Positions 11,507 to 22,876 of a stretch of DNA of 64,000 nt are shown one piece after another (within the stretch, counting starts at the first letter, position 1; every line of letters starts with the position of its first letter). The DNA lies in NCBI GenBank assembly GCA_004123355.1, contig SCHM01000004.1, forward strand, positions 4,000,316 to 4,064,315, given 5' to 3'. A model generated the notes under the pieces. That model was given only the letters and a program-made list of their open reading frames with translations, was not told where the DNA came from and ran no database searches. This stretch comes from Amphirosellinia nigrospora (Eukaryota > Ascomycota > Sordariomycetes > Xylariales > Xylariaceae). The translations under genes were made by a program, and so were the position numbers.

Positions 11507-14097
11507 ATGGACTGGCATAAAGCAGACGACGCTGACCAGATATATATTCCTGGTAGCCAGGACTTGACAGGATATGATGATTCTGACTTAGAAATGGGGA
11601 ACGATTCACAACCCGAGATCATTGACCTGGATAACTATAGTCCGGTCCGATCGCATCATCAAAATGATGAGGTATCATGCAAAAATGATGTTCTCGTCGT
11701 TTTCCCCGACATCTGCCCGGATTATCTCGCACAGCTTACCCGTCAGCACAACTACAACCCCGACAATATATTATCTGCTATTCTTGACGACCAGGAAAAG
11801 ACAGGAAGCTACCCTACTCAAATTCTGCCAGAGTCCAATCCTCTGAAACGGAAACGTGATAGTAAGAGTAACGAACTTGCAGACGATCCTAGCCACGCTC
11901 GCGATCATGACAACGACGACAACTCAAACTCGGACGATGAGGGTGACCCAAAGTTTGTGCGCTCTATCAAACTCCAGATAGCCGGACAAGAATACTCAAC
12001 TATCATGCGTTCAAGCGAGTATACCACCCTAGCTCGGACCCTATTAAGCCAGGAATTCCCACGAGTGCCCCAGAATTTCATCCGCGCTTCATTACGACCA
12101 AAGAGCCATCCGTCAGATACTTCCGTCTTCGGGATCTATACAACAATCGACGAGCAAATACGCAACCGGGATAATGCCAACAAGCTCTGGCAGGAAAAGA
12201 AGACCTTGACAAAGGTGAACCCAGATTTCACACCCGAAAAGCTCGAAAACCTTGATATGAATAGGTATAAGCCAGGAGAGCAAGCTGTGTTCGCCGAATT
12301 CATTGCTGCCAGGAAGCTTCGCGCAATCAAGGACGCCAAGATTGTAGCCGATGCTGAGGAACATAACAACTTTCTTCAAGCAAAGAAAGAGGGCCAGACG
12401 ATTGACTGTGGAATATGTTTCGAGGAGTGTCCTCTCAACCGCATGGTGCGATGTGACGGAGAAACTATGCATTGGTTCTGTCGAAAATGTCTTAGAACTC
12501 AGGCCGAGTCGCTCATAGGCATGGCCAAATACGAGCTTGTTTGCATGTCATTAGATGGTTGCTCAGCCGGGTTTTCACACGGCCAGAGAGCGCTTTTCTT
12601 GAACAAAAAGCTGACCATCGCCCTCGATCGCATAGAACAAGAGGCAATGCTCCGGATGGCTGGCATTGAGAATCTTGAAACATGCCCATTTTGCCCCTAC
12701 GCTGCGGAATATCCCCCGGTCGAGGTTGATAAGGAATTCCGCTGCGAAGACCCACGATGTCAACGAGTTAGTTGTCGACTTTGTCGGAGAGAGACCCATA
12801 TCCCAAAGACCTGCGCGGAAGTAGATGCCGATCGTGGTCTTGACGCTCGACATATTCTAGAAGAGGCCATGTCTGAAGCCCTCATTAGAAGATGCAATAA
12901 ATGTAAGGCCTAGACCTATCCGTCCAGTTTCTAGGCTAATTATAACTTCCATGCAGGTCAAAATGCATTCGTGAAGACCGATGGCTGCAACAAGATCAGA
13001 TGTACTAAGTGCGGGACAATGCAATGCGATGTTTGCCGCAAGACTATCACAGACTATTCACACTTCAACGATGCTACGAGAGGTGGCAAAGAGGGACACT
13101 GTCCCCTGTATGACGAGAATCAAGGGCGATATGAAAAGGAGGTTTCCAGCGCAGAAACGGAAATGCGGAAGAAGATAGTGGCGGAGAACCCGGACCTGGT
13201 AAAAGTCCTAGCCTAACGATTTTCTCGACCGCGTGTGTTCTCTAGAGAAAACCCCTGTCTTGTTACTTTTGATGTAGAAGTAATGTTGGAGCGACTAACG
13301 TATCCTCCAACGGCAATCTAGGATGAAGAAGCGCTATATGTCCCAATTTCCGAGAAAGTGCACCAAGATACGAGCAAAACGGTAGTTCCTGCCTTTCGCC
13401 CTCCTCTGCCAGTACACTTTGGAAGGCCTCCAGGCAATGCCGACGCTGTTCGACCGAGATTGGATTTTCTGGCTTTGCCGAATGATTTAAACAGGGCCAG
13501 TGCGTTTGATTATTTCTTGTCTATCGGTTTTAAGAATGTTCACTTTTAGCTAACACAAGCAGAAGAGATTCAATCGATAATTCCAGTCGCTAGAGTAGCT
13601 GATTGGCCGAATCCAGTCCCTCGCCCAAACGCCGCAATGAACATAGCCAATGCCGCCAACGTTGTTGTTCAGGAGGCTCAGAGCACCGCGAAACGCAAAG
13701 AAGCGCCCATAGCTTTCCGTATGGCTGGACCGCCCGTTCTAATGCAACGCAGATGCCAGTTCCTCGTCCGCTAAGTTTCGGAACTAGAGTCAGGGGCAAG
13801 ATGGAAAATATGACGAAATTGAGGTTTAACGATGCCAGATATCCAGATGTAGAGGCCAAACGCCCCAATAGCATACCCACGCCGAACCCCTTCCTTAACG
13901 CGCCTCCCCTGAACCCCCCGCAACACCAGGGACTGGTAGATCCTGCTCAACTTCAGATGGGCATCCACCGTCCACCTTTCGCGGCTGCTCCCGGCACCAT
14001 CAACGGTGCGGCTTCTTTGGCAAACCAAGCAGGGCCCGTCGAGCCATTGCCTCCAGATTGGCTTAATTGGGATCTGTTTATGAGAGAACAGCAATAA
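11507..14097 (+). CDS. RBR (RING-IBR-RING) E3 ubiquitin ligase, RNF216/TRIAD3-like
   Basis: RBR ligases take ubiquitin from E2 onto a catalytic Cys in RING2 and then pass it to substrate (family knowledge). Product about 783 aa. Seen: acidic N-terminus with Asp/Glu-rich blocks; RING1 starting CGICFEECP near residue 302; IBR with CPFC...CEDPRC..VSCRLCRRETHIPKTC; RING2 RRCNKC..AFVKTDGCNKIRC..CGTMQCDVC, where the Cys of DGCNKIRC matches the catalytic position; Pro-rich C-terminal tail. Exons 11507-12902, 12957-13198, 13322-13499 and 13563-14097 with clean phases; the second intron has a CTAAC branch site. One base is lost near 13748 (..PPVL/NATQMP..); with it restored in the count the length is a whole number of codons. 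The ATG at 11507 is the first in frame. Confidence 0.85.
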
Positions 14098-14853
14098 CTA
14101 CTCGTGCCAGGACCCATGTTTAAGCAGCATTAGAGAAATCAGAGAATCGAAGGCCTGGAATATCCTGCTTCTTTACTTATCTCTCATGCTGTTGAAGGGT
14201 CTGGGATTTCGTTACTATTGCGGAGAGGCCGGTCTAAGAAGTTTCGGAAGCTACACCACCAAACCTGACGTTGGGCTGAATTGGTTGATCGTAATAGGTG
14301 TTACATTTCTAGAGCCTCGTTCGCGACAATATTCGGTTTGTACGCATGTTACGAGTTACGAGTTACGCTGAGAGTAGAATACCCTTTATACGATCTGTGC
14401 ATATGGACTTTGTTCCTTTCTCATATATGCAAGACTGCGTATCGGATGATGTCTTGTTTAGTAATATTTATAGCTTACGTAGTGTGCAGCGAGGACTATT
14501 TTCCCTCTTCCACAAGAATAAGCCTTGCTGATGGCTATGGAGTTCGTAATGACCTAGCCAAAATGTATACACTAGAGCATGTCCCATAATGTCCTTCGCA
14601 TCTATTTCGTCCTAGAAATGCAAATACCAGCGTTGCTGGTTTCCTATTCGCAGGTCGAATGCTCGCTGAGACACACATGCCAGGATGCTACTAATGCAAC
14701 AAACTGGCATCTGTATACCACGCAACCTGCAGGCTCTTCCCCTTTCGAGGCGCCGCTAGGTCACTGCAATCTATCCAATCATCCAACCTCGCCCCCTCCC
14801 ACCTCCTTCGAATCATCAATTGGTGTTTATGTTGTCGTCTCCCTCCCTCGCGC
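14098..14853. other. Convergent intergenic region
   Basis: Between the 3' ends of the RBR gene and LYC1. Short ORFs overlap both 3' ends but show no family features. No repeat or RNA gene seen. Confidence 0.5.
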
Positions 14854-16434
14854 TCAACACCAGCAATACCTCTCGTTCGCAATCCACTCGATGGGCTCCT
14901 CCTCGTCGACGCCGTACCACCTCATGCTGGGAATGCTATCCGTCTCGCGATCGACGAACTTGTGCGCGATGGCGGAGCCGGCGATCAGCTCTCGCACGGC
15001 GGGCGTCGGGTTCCACAGGTGTACGGTGCCGCAGCTCCACGGCCGCGCCGCGTCCAGCGCGCTCTGCATGATGGCGTCGAAGGCCAGGTTGTAGAGCCTT
15101 GCTATCCGTCGATGTAGTAGTAGTAGTAGACGAAGAAGAAGAGGAAGATGTGCCGTCGTCGATCACGAGACGGAGGATGTAGAGCGTGTTCTTCTCCGGG
15201 TTCGAGTCCCCATCTGCGCCGTAGTTGCGTGTCCAGATCGCCCACATGCGCGTCTTGACCTCTTCTTCTTCTCCTCCCTTGTCGTCTTTCGTGGGACCTG
15301 CTTCTGCCGCCGCCGCCGAAGTCACGGTCGCGACCATCCCCCTAACCTCGCTCGCAGGCCGGCCCGGGAACACGCGCGACGCGATGAACTCCTCGCGGGC
15401 CCAGTGCCAGCGGAACACCTCGTACTCGGGCGCAAAGGCGAACGTGGTGCGGCCCTTCTCGCGCGCACGTCGGGTGAGTTCGCGGCGGAGCTGGGCCTCG
15501 TCCTCGCGACACAGCGGGGCCAGGTTGCTCGCGTTGACGGGCGTCAGCGTCAGCGAGGTATGGTGCGATTGCTGGGATTTTTCGAGAAGCGAGGATATGC
15601 CGACCTGAGACGTCGCGGACGAGGAAGAGAAGGCGACGTGCTCGCTCGGATACACGGGCCAGCCCTTCGAGGCGTAGAACTTCTTGCCGATGTCCGACCA
15701 CAGCGCCGAGCAGGTCGCCTTCTCGGCTTCCGTCTTATGCAGCTTCGTCGTGTGTCCGTTTGTGGTGGCGTGGTGAGCACCGTCGCCGTCGCCGTCGCCG
15801 TCGTGGCCGTTATTACCCCGGATCTGCGAGCGCTTCTTCCTCAGCTGTTCCTCCGCGGGCCACGTCTTCAGCGTCTCGCCGAGCTCCTTTAGCATGCGCG
15901 CCGCGTACTTCTTCCCGCGGAACTCGGGGTATGTGTACACGCTACCGATGCCGTAGCTGACGCCCTCTTTGACGACGCCGTCCTTGCCGGTCGGCGGCGC
16001 GTACAGCACGCGCTTGCGGATGGTCTCGCAGGACGCGAGGATGCTGCGTTCCTTTTTCTCATCCTGAGCTTGGTCCGTCGAGGGTGCGGCCTCGGTAGTT
16101 AGGATCCAGTGCACCATGCCACCGTCGGCCGCCAGCGGTGTGGAGGCGAGGAACGGCTCCCGCTGGAGATACCCGGGCAGGTCTAACACGCCACCCCATT
16201 CGCGGAAGTTCGAGCGCCAGGTCTGTTCCTTCTCAGCCGCCGTTGGATGCGTTAGGACAAGTGACTCGTCCGACGCGTCAGGGTATGCTTTATCCTAAAA
16301 CTTAGAGATTAGAGATTATATCTTAATGATAAAGGTTTTGTTCAGATGGGGGAATAATGCGGAAGCGAGCTCATCCCAAAAAAAAATTAGGGAATAAATA
16401 ACTTCAGAATACGTACCGGTGTAAGTGAACCCAT
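14854..16434 (-). CDS. LYC1: LYC1-type lysine N6-acetyltransferase (GNAT fold)
   Basis: In Yarrowia LYC1 acetylates L-lysine, the first step of lysine catabolism (family knowledge). Seen: a six-codon first exon (MGSLTP, 16417-16434), intron 16295-16416, then the body. A GNAT acetyl-CoA motif is visible (GIGSVYTYPEFRGKKYAARML region), followed by CSALWSDIGKKFYASKGWPVY and a C-terminal domain with FRWHWAREEF and WAIWTRNYG. The end (WYGVDEEEPIEWIANERYCW) is in another frame. The change falls near 15105-15125 in a CTACTACTA trinucleotide run and equals one gained or two lost bases, typical of repeat-length error. A Gly/Asp and His-rich insert near 15780-15810 is low complexity. GC is clearly higher than in neighbouring genes. 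Confidence 0.75.
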
Positions 16435-17814
16435 TGTGGCAGAGGGCGTGAGCTAATACAGCTTTGTGTGGTGTAACAAGCGTCGTTCATATGATATTTA
16501 ATGGAGTCAGTAATAATGGTGTCATCCCCATACAAGTTGTTTATCTTTGGCCGATTTTAGGTTCATGAGCTGAGTAACGAGGTGCTAGGGCAACCACAAT
16601 TTATGGTTGACAGGCTGCCGTCAGGAATACCCTCGTTGGTGAATAAGTCTAAAAATTTCCCACCGCAGGTGTCAGCACTGTGAGACAAAGAGAAAGAGCA
16701 CGTGTTCTCATTCAAGGCCCATCGAGCAGATATGTAAGACGCTTTTAAAACGATGACAAAGATACTCATCGAAGAAGAAGCCTCGAAGAAGAAGCAACGA
16801 AGCTGGGCACCATGGAAGCTGAGAGGCGGTCACGATGTCCGGGGTAATCTAGCCTCAAATACACGAAAATGAGACCCTTAATGTGTATGGGTTTGAACCC
16901 CGGATTAGCGGCAGGGGGAAAGATGGAAATCAAATATAGTACGTAAAATGTATGGCATGTACACCGAGGGAATCCGCCGGGCGCGGCTCGCCCATCTTGT
17001 CACTAACATAAGACGCTAAATATGGGCTAGTTCCGCTCCTTGAGATAACGGGATTCGGTTCGGTGGCTCCCACTTCTTTAGCTAAGTTAGTCCGTGCCGG
17101 CGAATCTGGCAGTTCAATGTTTCGCATTACATACTTTGACAGGGGTGATAGAATATCAGTGCTGTCAAAAGGGGAAACTGTTTCTGCAGTTTTATGTAAA
17201 AAGTTTCCTATACTGCAGTCAGATGGTTCAAGACTGGTGCCTTATTTTTTTTGGTTTAAACTTTTAGCTTCTTTTAGTTTTTGGTAGTTTCCATATACGG
17301 GGCGGCTCATGGTATGGAACCTCTCGAGCTAAATTGGGCAAACTCCATGGATCTGAAGAATATACTACTTGTAGAAGTAGACATTCCTCCTCAATGACTG
17401 CGAAAGGGCAACATGATACAAAACGTAACGCTACCGTAATATCGGGCTAGATAGGACGTCAAGGATATACTCAGTCTTCTATTTCCATTTGGTTGGCGGA
17501 CGCTATCCCAGGCTATCAACCCTCCGCGTAGCGCTCCGCATTCACGGGACCCAAGAAGCGTGACAAAATATGGGTCATGCCGACGCAAACCGGCCAAACC
17601 CCATTTAGCTTCCATGATCATATGGGTTTTGGATGGGGGTTACGAGTATCGCGGCCGCAGCCCCGTAAGCAGATCAGTCCTCTACAGCCCACTATTGGCC
17701 GTCCTTTGGTGCAACCGTTTCTTTTTCTTACCGGCCGAGCTTGTATTGTCTATGTGATTAGATATTTGCGTCATCTCACGCCAAGATTGCCGACCCGATC
17801 CGCCTTTTCCCTTA
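16435..17814. other. Intergenic region without recognisable features
   Basis: About 1.4 kb between LYC1 (5' end) and the 3' end of CCT1. It contains short ORFs only, a T-rich stretch near 17,240-17,290 and no motif I can name. Confidence 0.5.
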
Positions 17815-19643
17815 TCAGTGGCCGTGGCCGTCATCCGGCTCTCCTCTCTCTTCCGGATCTAACTTGATCAACGTGTCGATACGCATGATGCTGATGCATG
17901 CCTCGACGGCACTCTTCAACTGCCTAACCTTGCTAATGCTTGGTTCAAGGACACCCGCTTTGATCTCGTCTACTACTTTGCCCTTTGTGAGGTCTAAGCC
18001 GTAGTTCTTGTAGTTCTTCTTGCGTGCTAATGTCTTCTCGTCCTCGTTCCCGTCGCCGTCCTGCACGCGCTGAGATAAGGCGTGCCGTGATCGGAGCTGA
18101 GCCATAAGATCACTTGCATCTTTAGCCGCATTCACCGCCAGGGTTTTAGGGATGACCAGGAGAGACTGGGCAAACTCGCCTATTGCAAGCTGTTCTCTTG
18201 ATCCGACGGTGCCCGCAAACTCCTCTAGGTAGATGTGTAGGGCTGTTTCCACAGCACCACCTCCGGGCACAATGCTACCGCTTTCGAGAGTTCGCTTAAC
18301 AGCACAGAGCGAATCATGAACTGACCGCTCCATCTCATCCAAAGTAAAGTCATTGGGTCCACGAAGAAGGATTGAGGCAGAAGAATGCGTCTTCGTTCCC
18401 TTAACTAGGATGCATTCGTCATCTGAGATTCGCTCTTGGATGACTTCTTCGGCGTAACCTAGGTACGAAGCCTCAAACCGCTCGTCGCCATTCAAATCTG
18501 ACAAGGTGCTCAGCAAAGTAGCACCTGTGGCTCTGGCGATTCGTCTCAAATCCTCTTTCTTGCATCGCCGAACAGCCATGGCACCTCGCTCGATGAAGAG
18601 CTTTAAGCACATGTCATCGATGCCCTTAGTAGTGAGAATGACATTGGCGCCAGCCTTTAAAACCATTTCTATTCGCTCGATCACCATGCCAGACTCCCTG
18701 GCGCGGATCTGCTCCAGTTGCTTCGGGTCGTCCACAGTAATCTGCACACCCAGCTTCATCCGCTCTTTCTGGAAATTCATGTCGAAGACGGCAATCTTGG
18801 CATCTTGCACTCTTGTGACCATTGCCTGTGAAGCAACAGTACAGTTTAGAGCGTAACCCTTGACGAGGACCGATTCAAGGACCCCCTTGCCGTGGGCTTT
18901 CAGTATATTGACAGCTTTAACTGGGTACTTGACCTCGTTACGGTTGTTGGTAGTCTTGACGGCTTGCATGGCATCAACCACCATGTTTGCAAAAAATTCG
19001 GAGTCGGCACCAATGATCTTGCTAGACATAGATGTTTTCGCGATGCTAATAAGAGATTCTCGGCCAAGATTTTCTACTTTTGTGCTAACGTTCTCGTTCA
19101 TGTATTTGACCGCTTCCCTCAGGGCAAGGCGGTATCCCGTTATGGTGGTTGGGTGTATTTTGTTTCGCATCAATTCGTTCGCTCTCCGCAGAAGCTCGGC
19201 CGCTATCAGAACCACGGATGTCGTCCCATCGCCGACCTCCTTATCCTGTTGATGGGCAAGGTCGACGAGGATCTTGCCGGCAGGGTGTTCGACGTCCAAT
19301 AAACTAAGGATGGTGGCTCCGTCGTTTGTAACTGTGACATCCTAGAACAAGCAAGTCAGATCGCACTAAACAGGTTCGGCGGCCTGGTTGACTTGAGGCT
19401 GATGCCTAAACCTACACCAATATCATCCACCATCATCTTATCAAGACCGCTGGGGCCGAACGAAGTCTTCACGACATTTGCGATCGCTTGTGTGGCCAGC
19501 ACTGTTCATTTATCAGCATCGAACCGACTTTCAGGGTTGCAGCACAGCCGCTTACCGTTCTGATCCCTAATATCGGCTCCAGAAATCTTCTGCCCGCCCA
19601 GGAACAAATGCCCATCCCCGCCCTGCTCGAACATGGAAGTCAT
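17815..19643 (-). CDS. CCT1: T-complex protein 1 subunit alpha (CCT1/TCP1), cytosolic chaperonin
   Basis: Subunit of the TRiC/CCT ring that folds actin, tubulin and many WD proteins with ATP (family knowledge). Exons 19556-19643, 19416-19501 and 17815-19341 give exactly 566 aa with all phases closing, so this gene is intact. Seen: [17 protein letters not shown] and VTNDGATIL (nucleotide-binding), [13 protein letters not shown], the catalytic Asp region, [12 protein letters not shown], and the alpha-type C-terminus [12 protein letters not shown]...[24 protein letters not shown] with an acidic tail ending GHGH. The C-terminal RHAL/GLDL features pick out alpha among the eight subunits. It is a useful control: a 1.7 kb coding sequence without a single frame change. 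Confidence 0.95.
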
Positions 19644-20220
19644 GGCTCAGACTCGATGGTGTTTTTCTGGGTATCTTTGCCGCAAACGTCTAAATGGAAA
19701 CTCGGGGGAAAGGGGAAGAGAGATTGGACAGTAGGGCAGATGAATATGTCGTAGGCTGCCTTGATACCGTTTGTTGATTGAAATCAAAAGCTACCAACCA
19801 GCTTTTTGGGCTGGGAACTTTTCTGCGGGAGTCTTGTGCACCAGCCACATTGCCCTCCATTTTGCCAGCTCCTGTGGCTGTAGCTCGACATCTGCGCAGG
19901 CACCTCCACTACGGAGTCCTCCACCCCGCTGCCGTGCCTAAATTAGCTGTGTACCTACAGGTAGGTACCTACTTAAGTACCTAGGTAGGTTCACTCAGCG
20001 AGCTTCATCATACCTCCGTAGGTACTTTACGAATAAGCATTAAAATTGTATTTTTTGAAGTCATGTAGAATGAATTGAGCCAACCCTATGTACACTGGCA
20101 GCCAGTGACCAATTCTCACATAGATTACCTAGAGGTAGGTATCGCAGCCCGTAACCTCAGCCCTTATCCTAGCTGTACCGAAATGCCGTCCTATCTACTA
20201 TTTCCATGGATGTTATCCCA
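19644..20220. other. Intergenic region with TAGGTACC motifs
   Basis: Upstream of CCT1 and downstream of the phosphoesterase. Overlapping TAGGTACCTACTTAAGTACC-like repeats lie at about 19,952-19,992, with a smaller one at 20,133. Confidence 0.55.
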
Positions 20221-21108
20221 TCAGCCAAACCGCCGCCATTGCGTCCCTGCATTTCCAGATTTCGGGGGTTCAGGACCGGGCAGGATCTCGCGCAACAAGT
20301 CGTCGATGTTCTTGCCCGCCACATTCCGCGCATCCTCCCACTGCTTCGGATAGCCAAGACTGCACTCCTCAAAGCGGACGCCATCCTTCCAGTCTGTGCG
20401 ACGGATGTGTAGATGGCCCGACACGACAACCTTGGCGTTGAACCGCTTGTGCCAATCCTCGGTAAGCTTAGTGCCGCACCAGAGACTGAAGCGCGGGATC
20501 CTCGGCAGGAACACGAGGTCCTCACGCAGCGGCCAGTGATTCGCGATGATGAGCGGGACGCCCGGGTGGCGAGCCATGGCTTCCTCGAGCTTCCTTTCCG
20601 CCTTGGGCACGAGCACCCGACACCAGTCGTCCCGGGACGCGTGCGGGTCCGGGTGTAAGATGAACTCGTCCGTGGCGACGATGTCGACTTCCTCGGCCCA
20701 CTTAAGTGCGTTCTCGCGCGACACATCCTCGGGGCGGAAACTGTAGTCATAGAGCGTAAAGATGGGTGCGATGAGCGCAGGCCCGCCCTCGCCTTCCCAG
20801 AGGAAGAAGTCGTCCTCGGGAGTATGAACGCCGTATCTACGCGCTACCTGGACGCACTCTTCGTACTTCTTCTCGCCGCGGGGTTCTTTCCGCGGCGGCA
20901 TTGTGTATAGCTCATGATTTCCAGGACACCAAAATACTTCTTTGAACCTGTCCTTGGCGACCCCGAAGGCCAGCTCTAGATGCTCGGGCTTCTCGCCTAT
21001 GTCCCCACAGAGTATCAGCCCATCTTCTGGGTGAGGCTGCAGATCTTGTAGCGCTGTCTTGTTATACTCGTAGCCGAGGTGAATATCTCCGATGGCGTAA
21101 AGCTTCAT
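20221..21108 (-). CDS. Calcineurin-like metallophosphoesterase
   Basis: Single-exon product of 295 aa. All five metal-site blocks of the superfamily are visible: GDIHLGY (Asp8, His10), CGDIGE (Asp36), PGNHELY (Asn64, His65), IIANHWP and SGHLH. These residues bind a two-metal centre that hydrolyses phosphoesters; the substrate cannot be read from sequence. The in-frame region upstream (to 21330) has ATGs but looks non-coding; I chose the ATG directly before KLYAIGDIH because this strand normally begins the domain. No signal peptide or membrane segment. Frame is intact. Confidence 0.85.
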   Translation of the reverse strand: MKLYAIGDIHLGYEYNKTALQDLQPHPEDGLILCGDIGEKPEHLELAFGVAKDRFKEVFWCPGNHELYTMPPRKEPRGEKKYEECVQVARRYGVHTPEDDFFLWEGEGGPALIAPIFTLYDYSFRPEDVSRENALKWAEEVDIVATDEFILHPDPHASRDDWCRVLVPKAERKLEEAMARHPGVPLIIANHWPLREDLVFLPRIPRFSLWCGTKLTEDWHKRFNAKVVVSGHLHIRRTDWKDGVRFEECSLGYPKQWEDARNVAGKNIDDLLREILPGPEPPKSGNAGTQWRRFG

Positions 21109-22437
21109 AATGGAAGCACAGTAGGCATGGAATTGTGGATTGACAGAGAGGGGTGAGTTGTGTGGAGGATTACTGAGCAGAAGGCGAGTGGATCCTTTAC
21201 AGACGGCGTATGTATGCAAAGTCTGACATGTCTTACTATATTCATCCTCCCTCCAGGGAGAACCCATCAAAACACCCTGTTGCCCAGTGTTCTCTTCAAT
21301 AAATAAATTATGATGTTCCCTCATAATCATGGCCGATGATCAAATTGGTCGCCGCGGATGATATCGTCCTGGTAACATATATCAAATACGGCAACATTAG
21401 CTCATTTCATGGCTTCTATAGATTGTCAAACGGAGTTTTTAGCGCAACGAACGAGTGAAGCAGCAGAAGCAGTAGAAGCAAAAGTCTTTTCTCCCACATA
21501 ACGGAGGATTTTATTGGAAGAAATCATTCTCTAGAGTATGACAAGCTTGCTTATAAGTTATAGGCAGGCATTTCATCCGTACCGATATTTATAAAAGTCG
21601 ACTACGCTAGATTCCGCATCTCGACAGAACTATATGAAATCGAATCTCAAGCACTTCAGCAATAATATAGTTGAACGCGAGATATATTTGATATTTTAAA
21701 TGATGGTAAAATAAGATATGTGGAGGTCCATGGTTAGGAGAGGCAGGAGGATACTCAACCTCAACTACTCTTTCTTACATACCTCAGGCAGCCTTTTATT
21801 TCTTCGGCGAGTTAAATGACTTTGCCTTCGATCGAGAAGTTCCCTGTTCATTTCACGAATCTCATCTCATTTCAACACCGTGCATACGCAGTGTTATCCC
21901 ATCCACCCCGTTTTCAACCTCCCTCGCTCTCTATACTCCAAGATATTTTGCAACCAATCTACCAAGGCGACTCGCTAAATTGGTCGCGCCCTTGAAGCTG
22001 TATGCTCTGTAGGGGAGGCATCCTACCATGCATTACAGCCAGCGATGTGGTTTTACGATATTAATAACCGGAACGAAAACTACACCTACGACTAATGGAT
22101 GACACCAGTACCACACATGCAATGTAAAGAATACAGCGACCTAAGGCACTAGCTAGATACCGAAGGTCAATCAAGAGTTGTTATATACCAGTAGGCACCG
22201 TATTCAATGCGTCAAACAATTCGTAGTTCATACAGCCAAGACTTTGGCTTTTCGAGACGGAGTAGCAATTGTGCAAATGCCCAGCGCTGCTAAGCTTAAT
22301 TTATATACCAAGGGCTACCGGAAAGCGAGACACAGTAGATATTAGGAGGAACCGTCATGGACTCCTACTGCGGTGTCGTAGATCCGTCATCACACATCAT
22401 TCATAGCTTTCACTGAGGCTAGGAGCGCCTATAGTGC
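21109..22437. other. Intergenic region
   Basis: About 1.3 kb with no ORF of interest. It lies upstream of the HET remnant; I could not find the N-terminal HET domain here in any frame. Confidence 0.45.
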
Positions 22438-22791
22438 TTGCCACTTAATTCTTTCATCGGGATTGATAACATTCTGCACCGGGAAAGTAGTTCCTCTATT
22501 GACAACAACAACGTCGTGTATCAAACTCGACTCGCAGAAGTTACGGGGAAGATCTATTTTATCACGAAAAATGGACTGATAGCCACGGCCCCGGTTCGAG
22601 ATAGCGATATCCTCACTCTCCTGCACGACGGACCGGTCTGCTTTATTCTCAGAGAGGTAGGCAATCAAGGTGACGGTGTACGAGGAGAACAGAAATATCA
22701 TATAATTGCACGAGCAGTTATTGAGGACAAGCACATAGATTTCCGGGAATGGGTCAAATCCTTCACTAGGCGAAGCTTTCAGGTCGTCTAA
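22438..22791 (+). pseudogene. C-terminal remnant of a heterokaryon-incompatibility (HET) domain protein
   Basis: The 117-codon frame reads GKIYFITKNGLIATAPV, DSDILTLLHDGPVCFILRE and YHIIARAVIEDKHI. This matches the usual end of fungal HET proteins (GRxFFxTxxGxxGLGPxxxxxGDxVxxLxGxxxPFxLRxxxxxxxLVGxxYVHGIMxGE). The N-terminal HET domain is absent, so it is most likely a gene fragment. The opposite strand also carries an open frame here, but it has no such pattern. Assignment is by pattern only. Confidence 0.5.
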
Positions 22792-22876
22792 GCCTGGGAA
22801 ATGCATACAAAAGGACCTCTCGATTCCACTCTAGATTAATAAATACCTTGCTACTTGCATTTTATCGAGAATGGCA

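Noticed and set aside
15190-15215. GGTTCGAGTCCCC, a tRNA T-loop-like string
   Set aside because: It lies inside the LYC1 coding sequence on the opposite strand (GDSNPEKN) and no acceptor, D or anticodon arms can be formed around it.
15404-15892. Plus-strand ORFs across the GC-rich LYC1 region
   Set aside because: High GC suppresses stops on the antisense strand; Arg-rich translation typical of shadows.
22429-22806. Minus-strand 125-codon ORF over the HET remnant
   Set aside because: Shadow frame without family pattern; the plus strand carries the HET-type ending.
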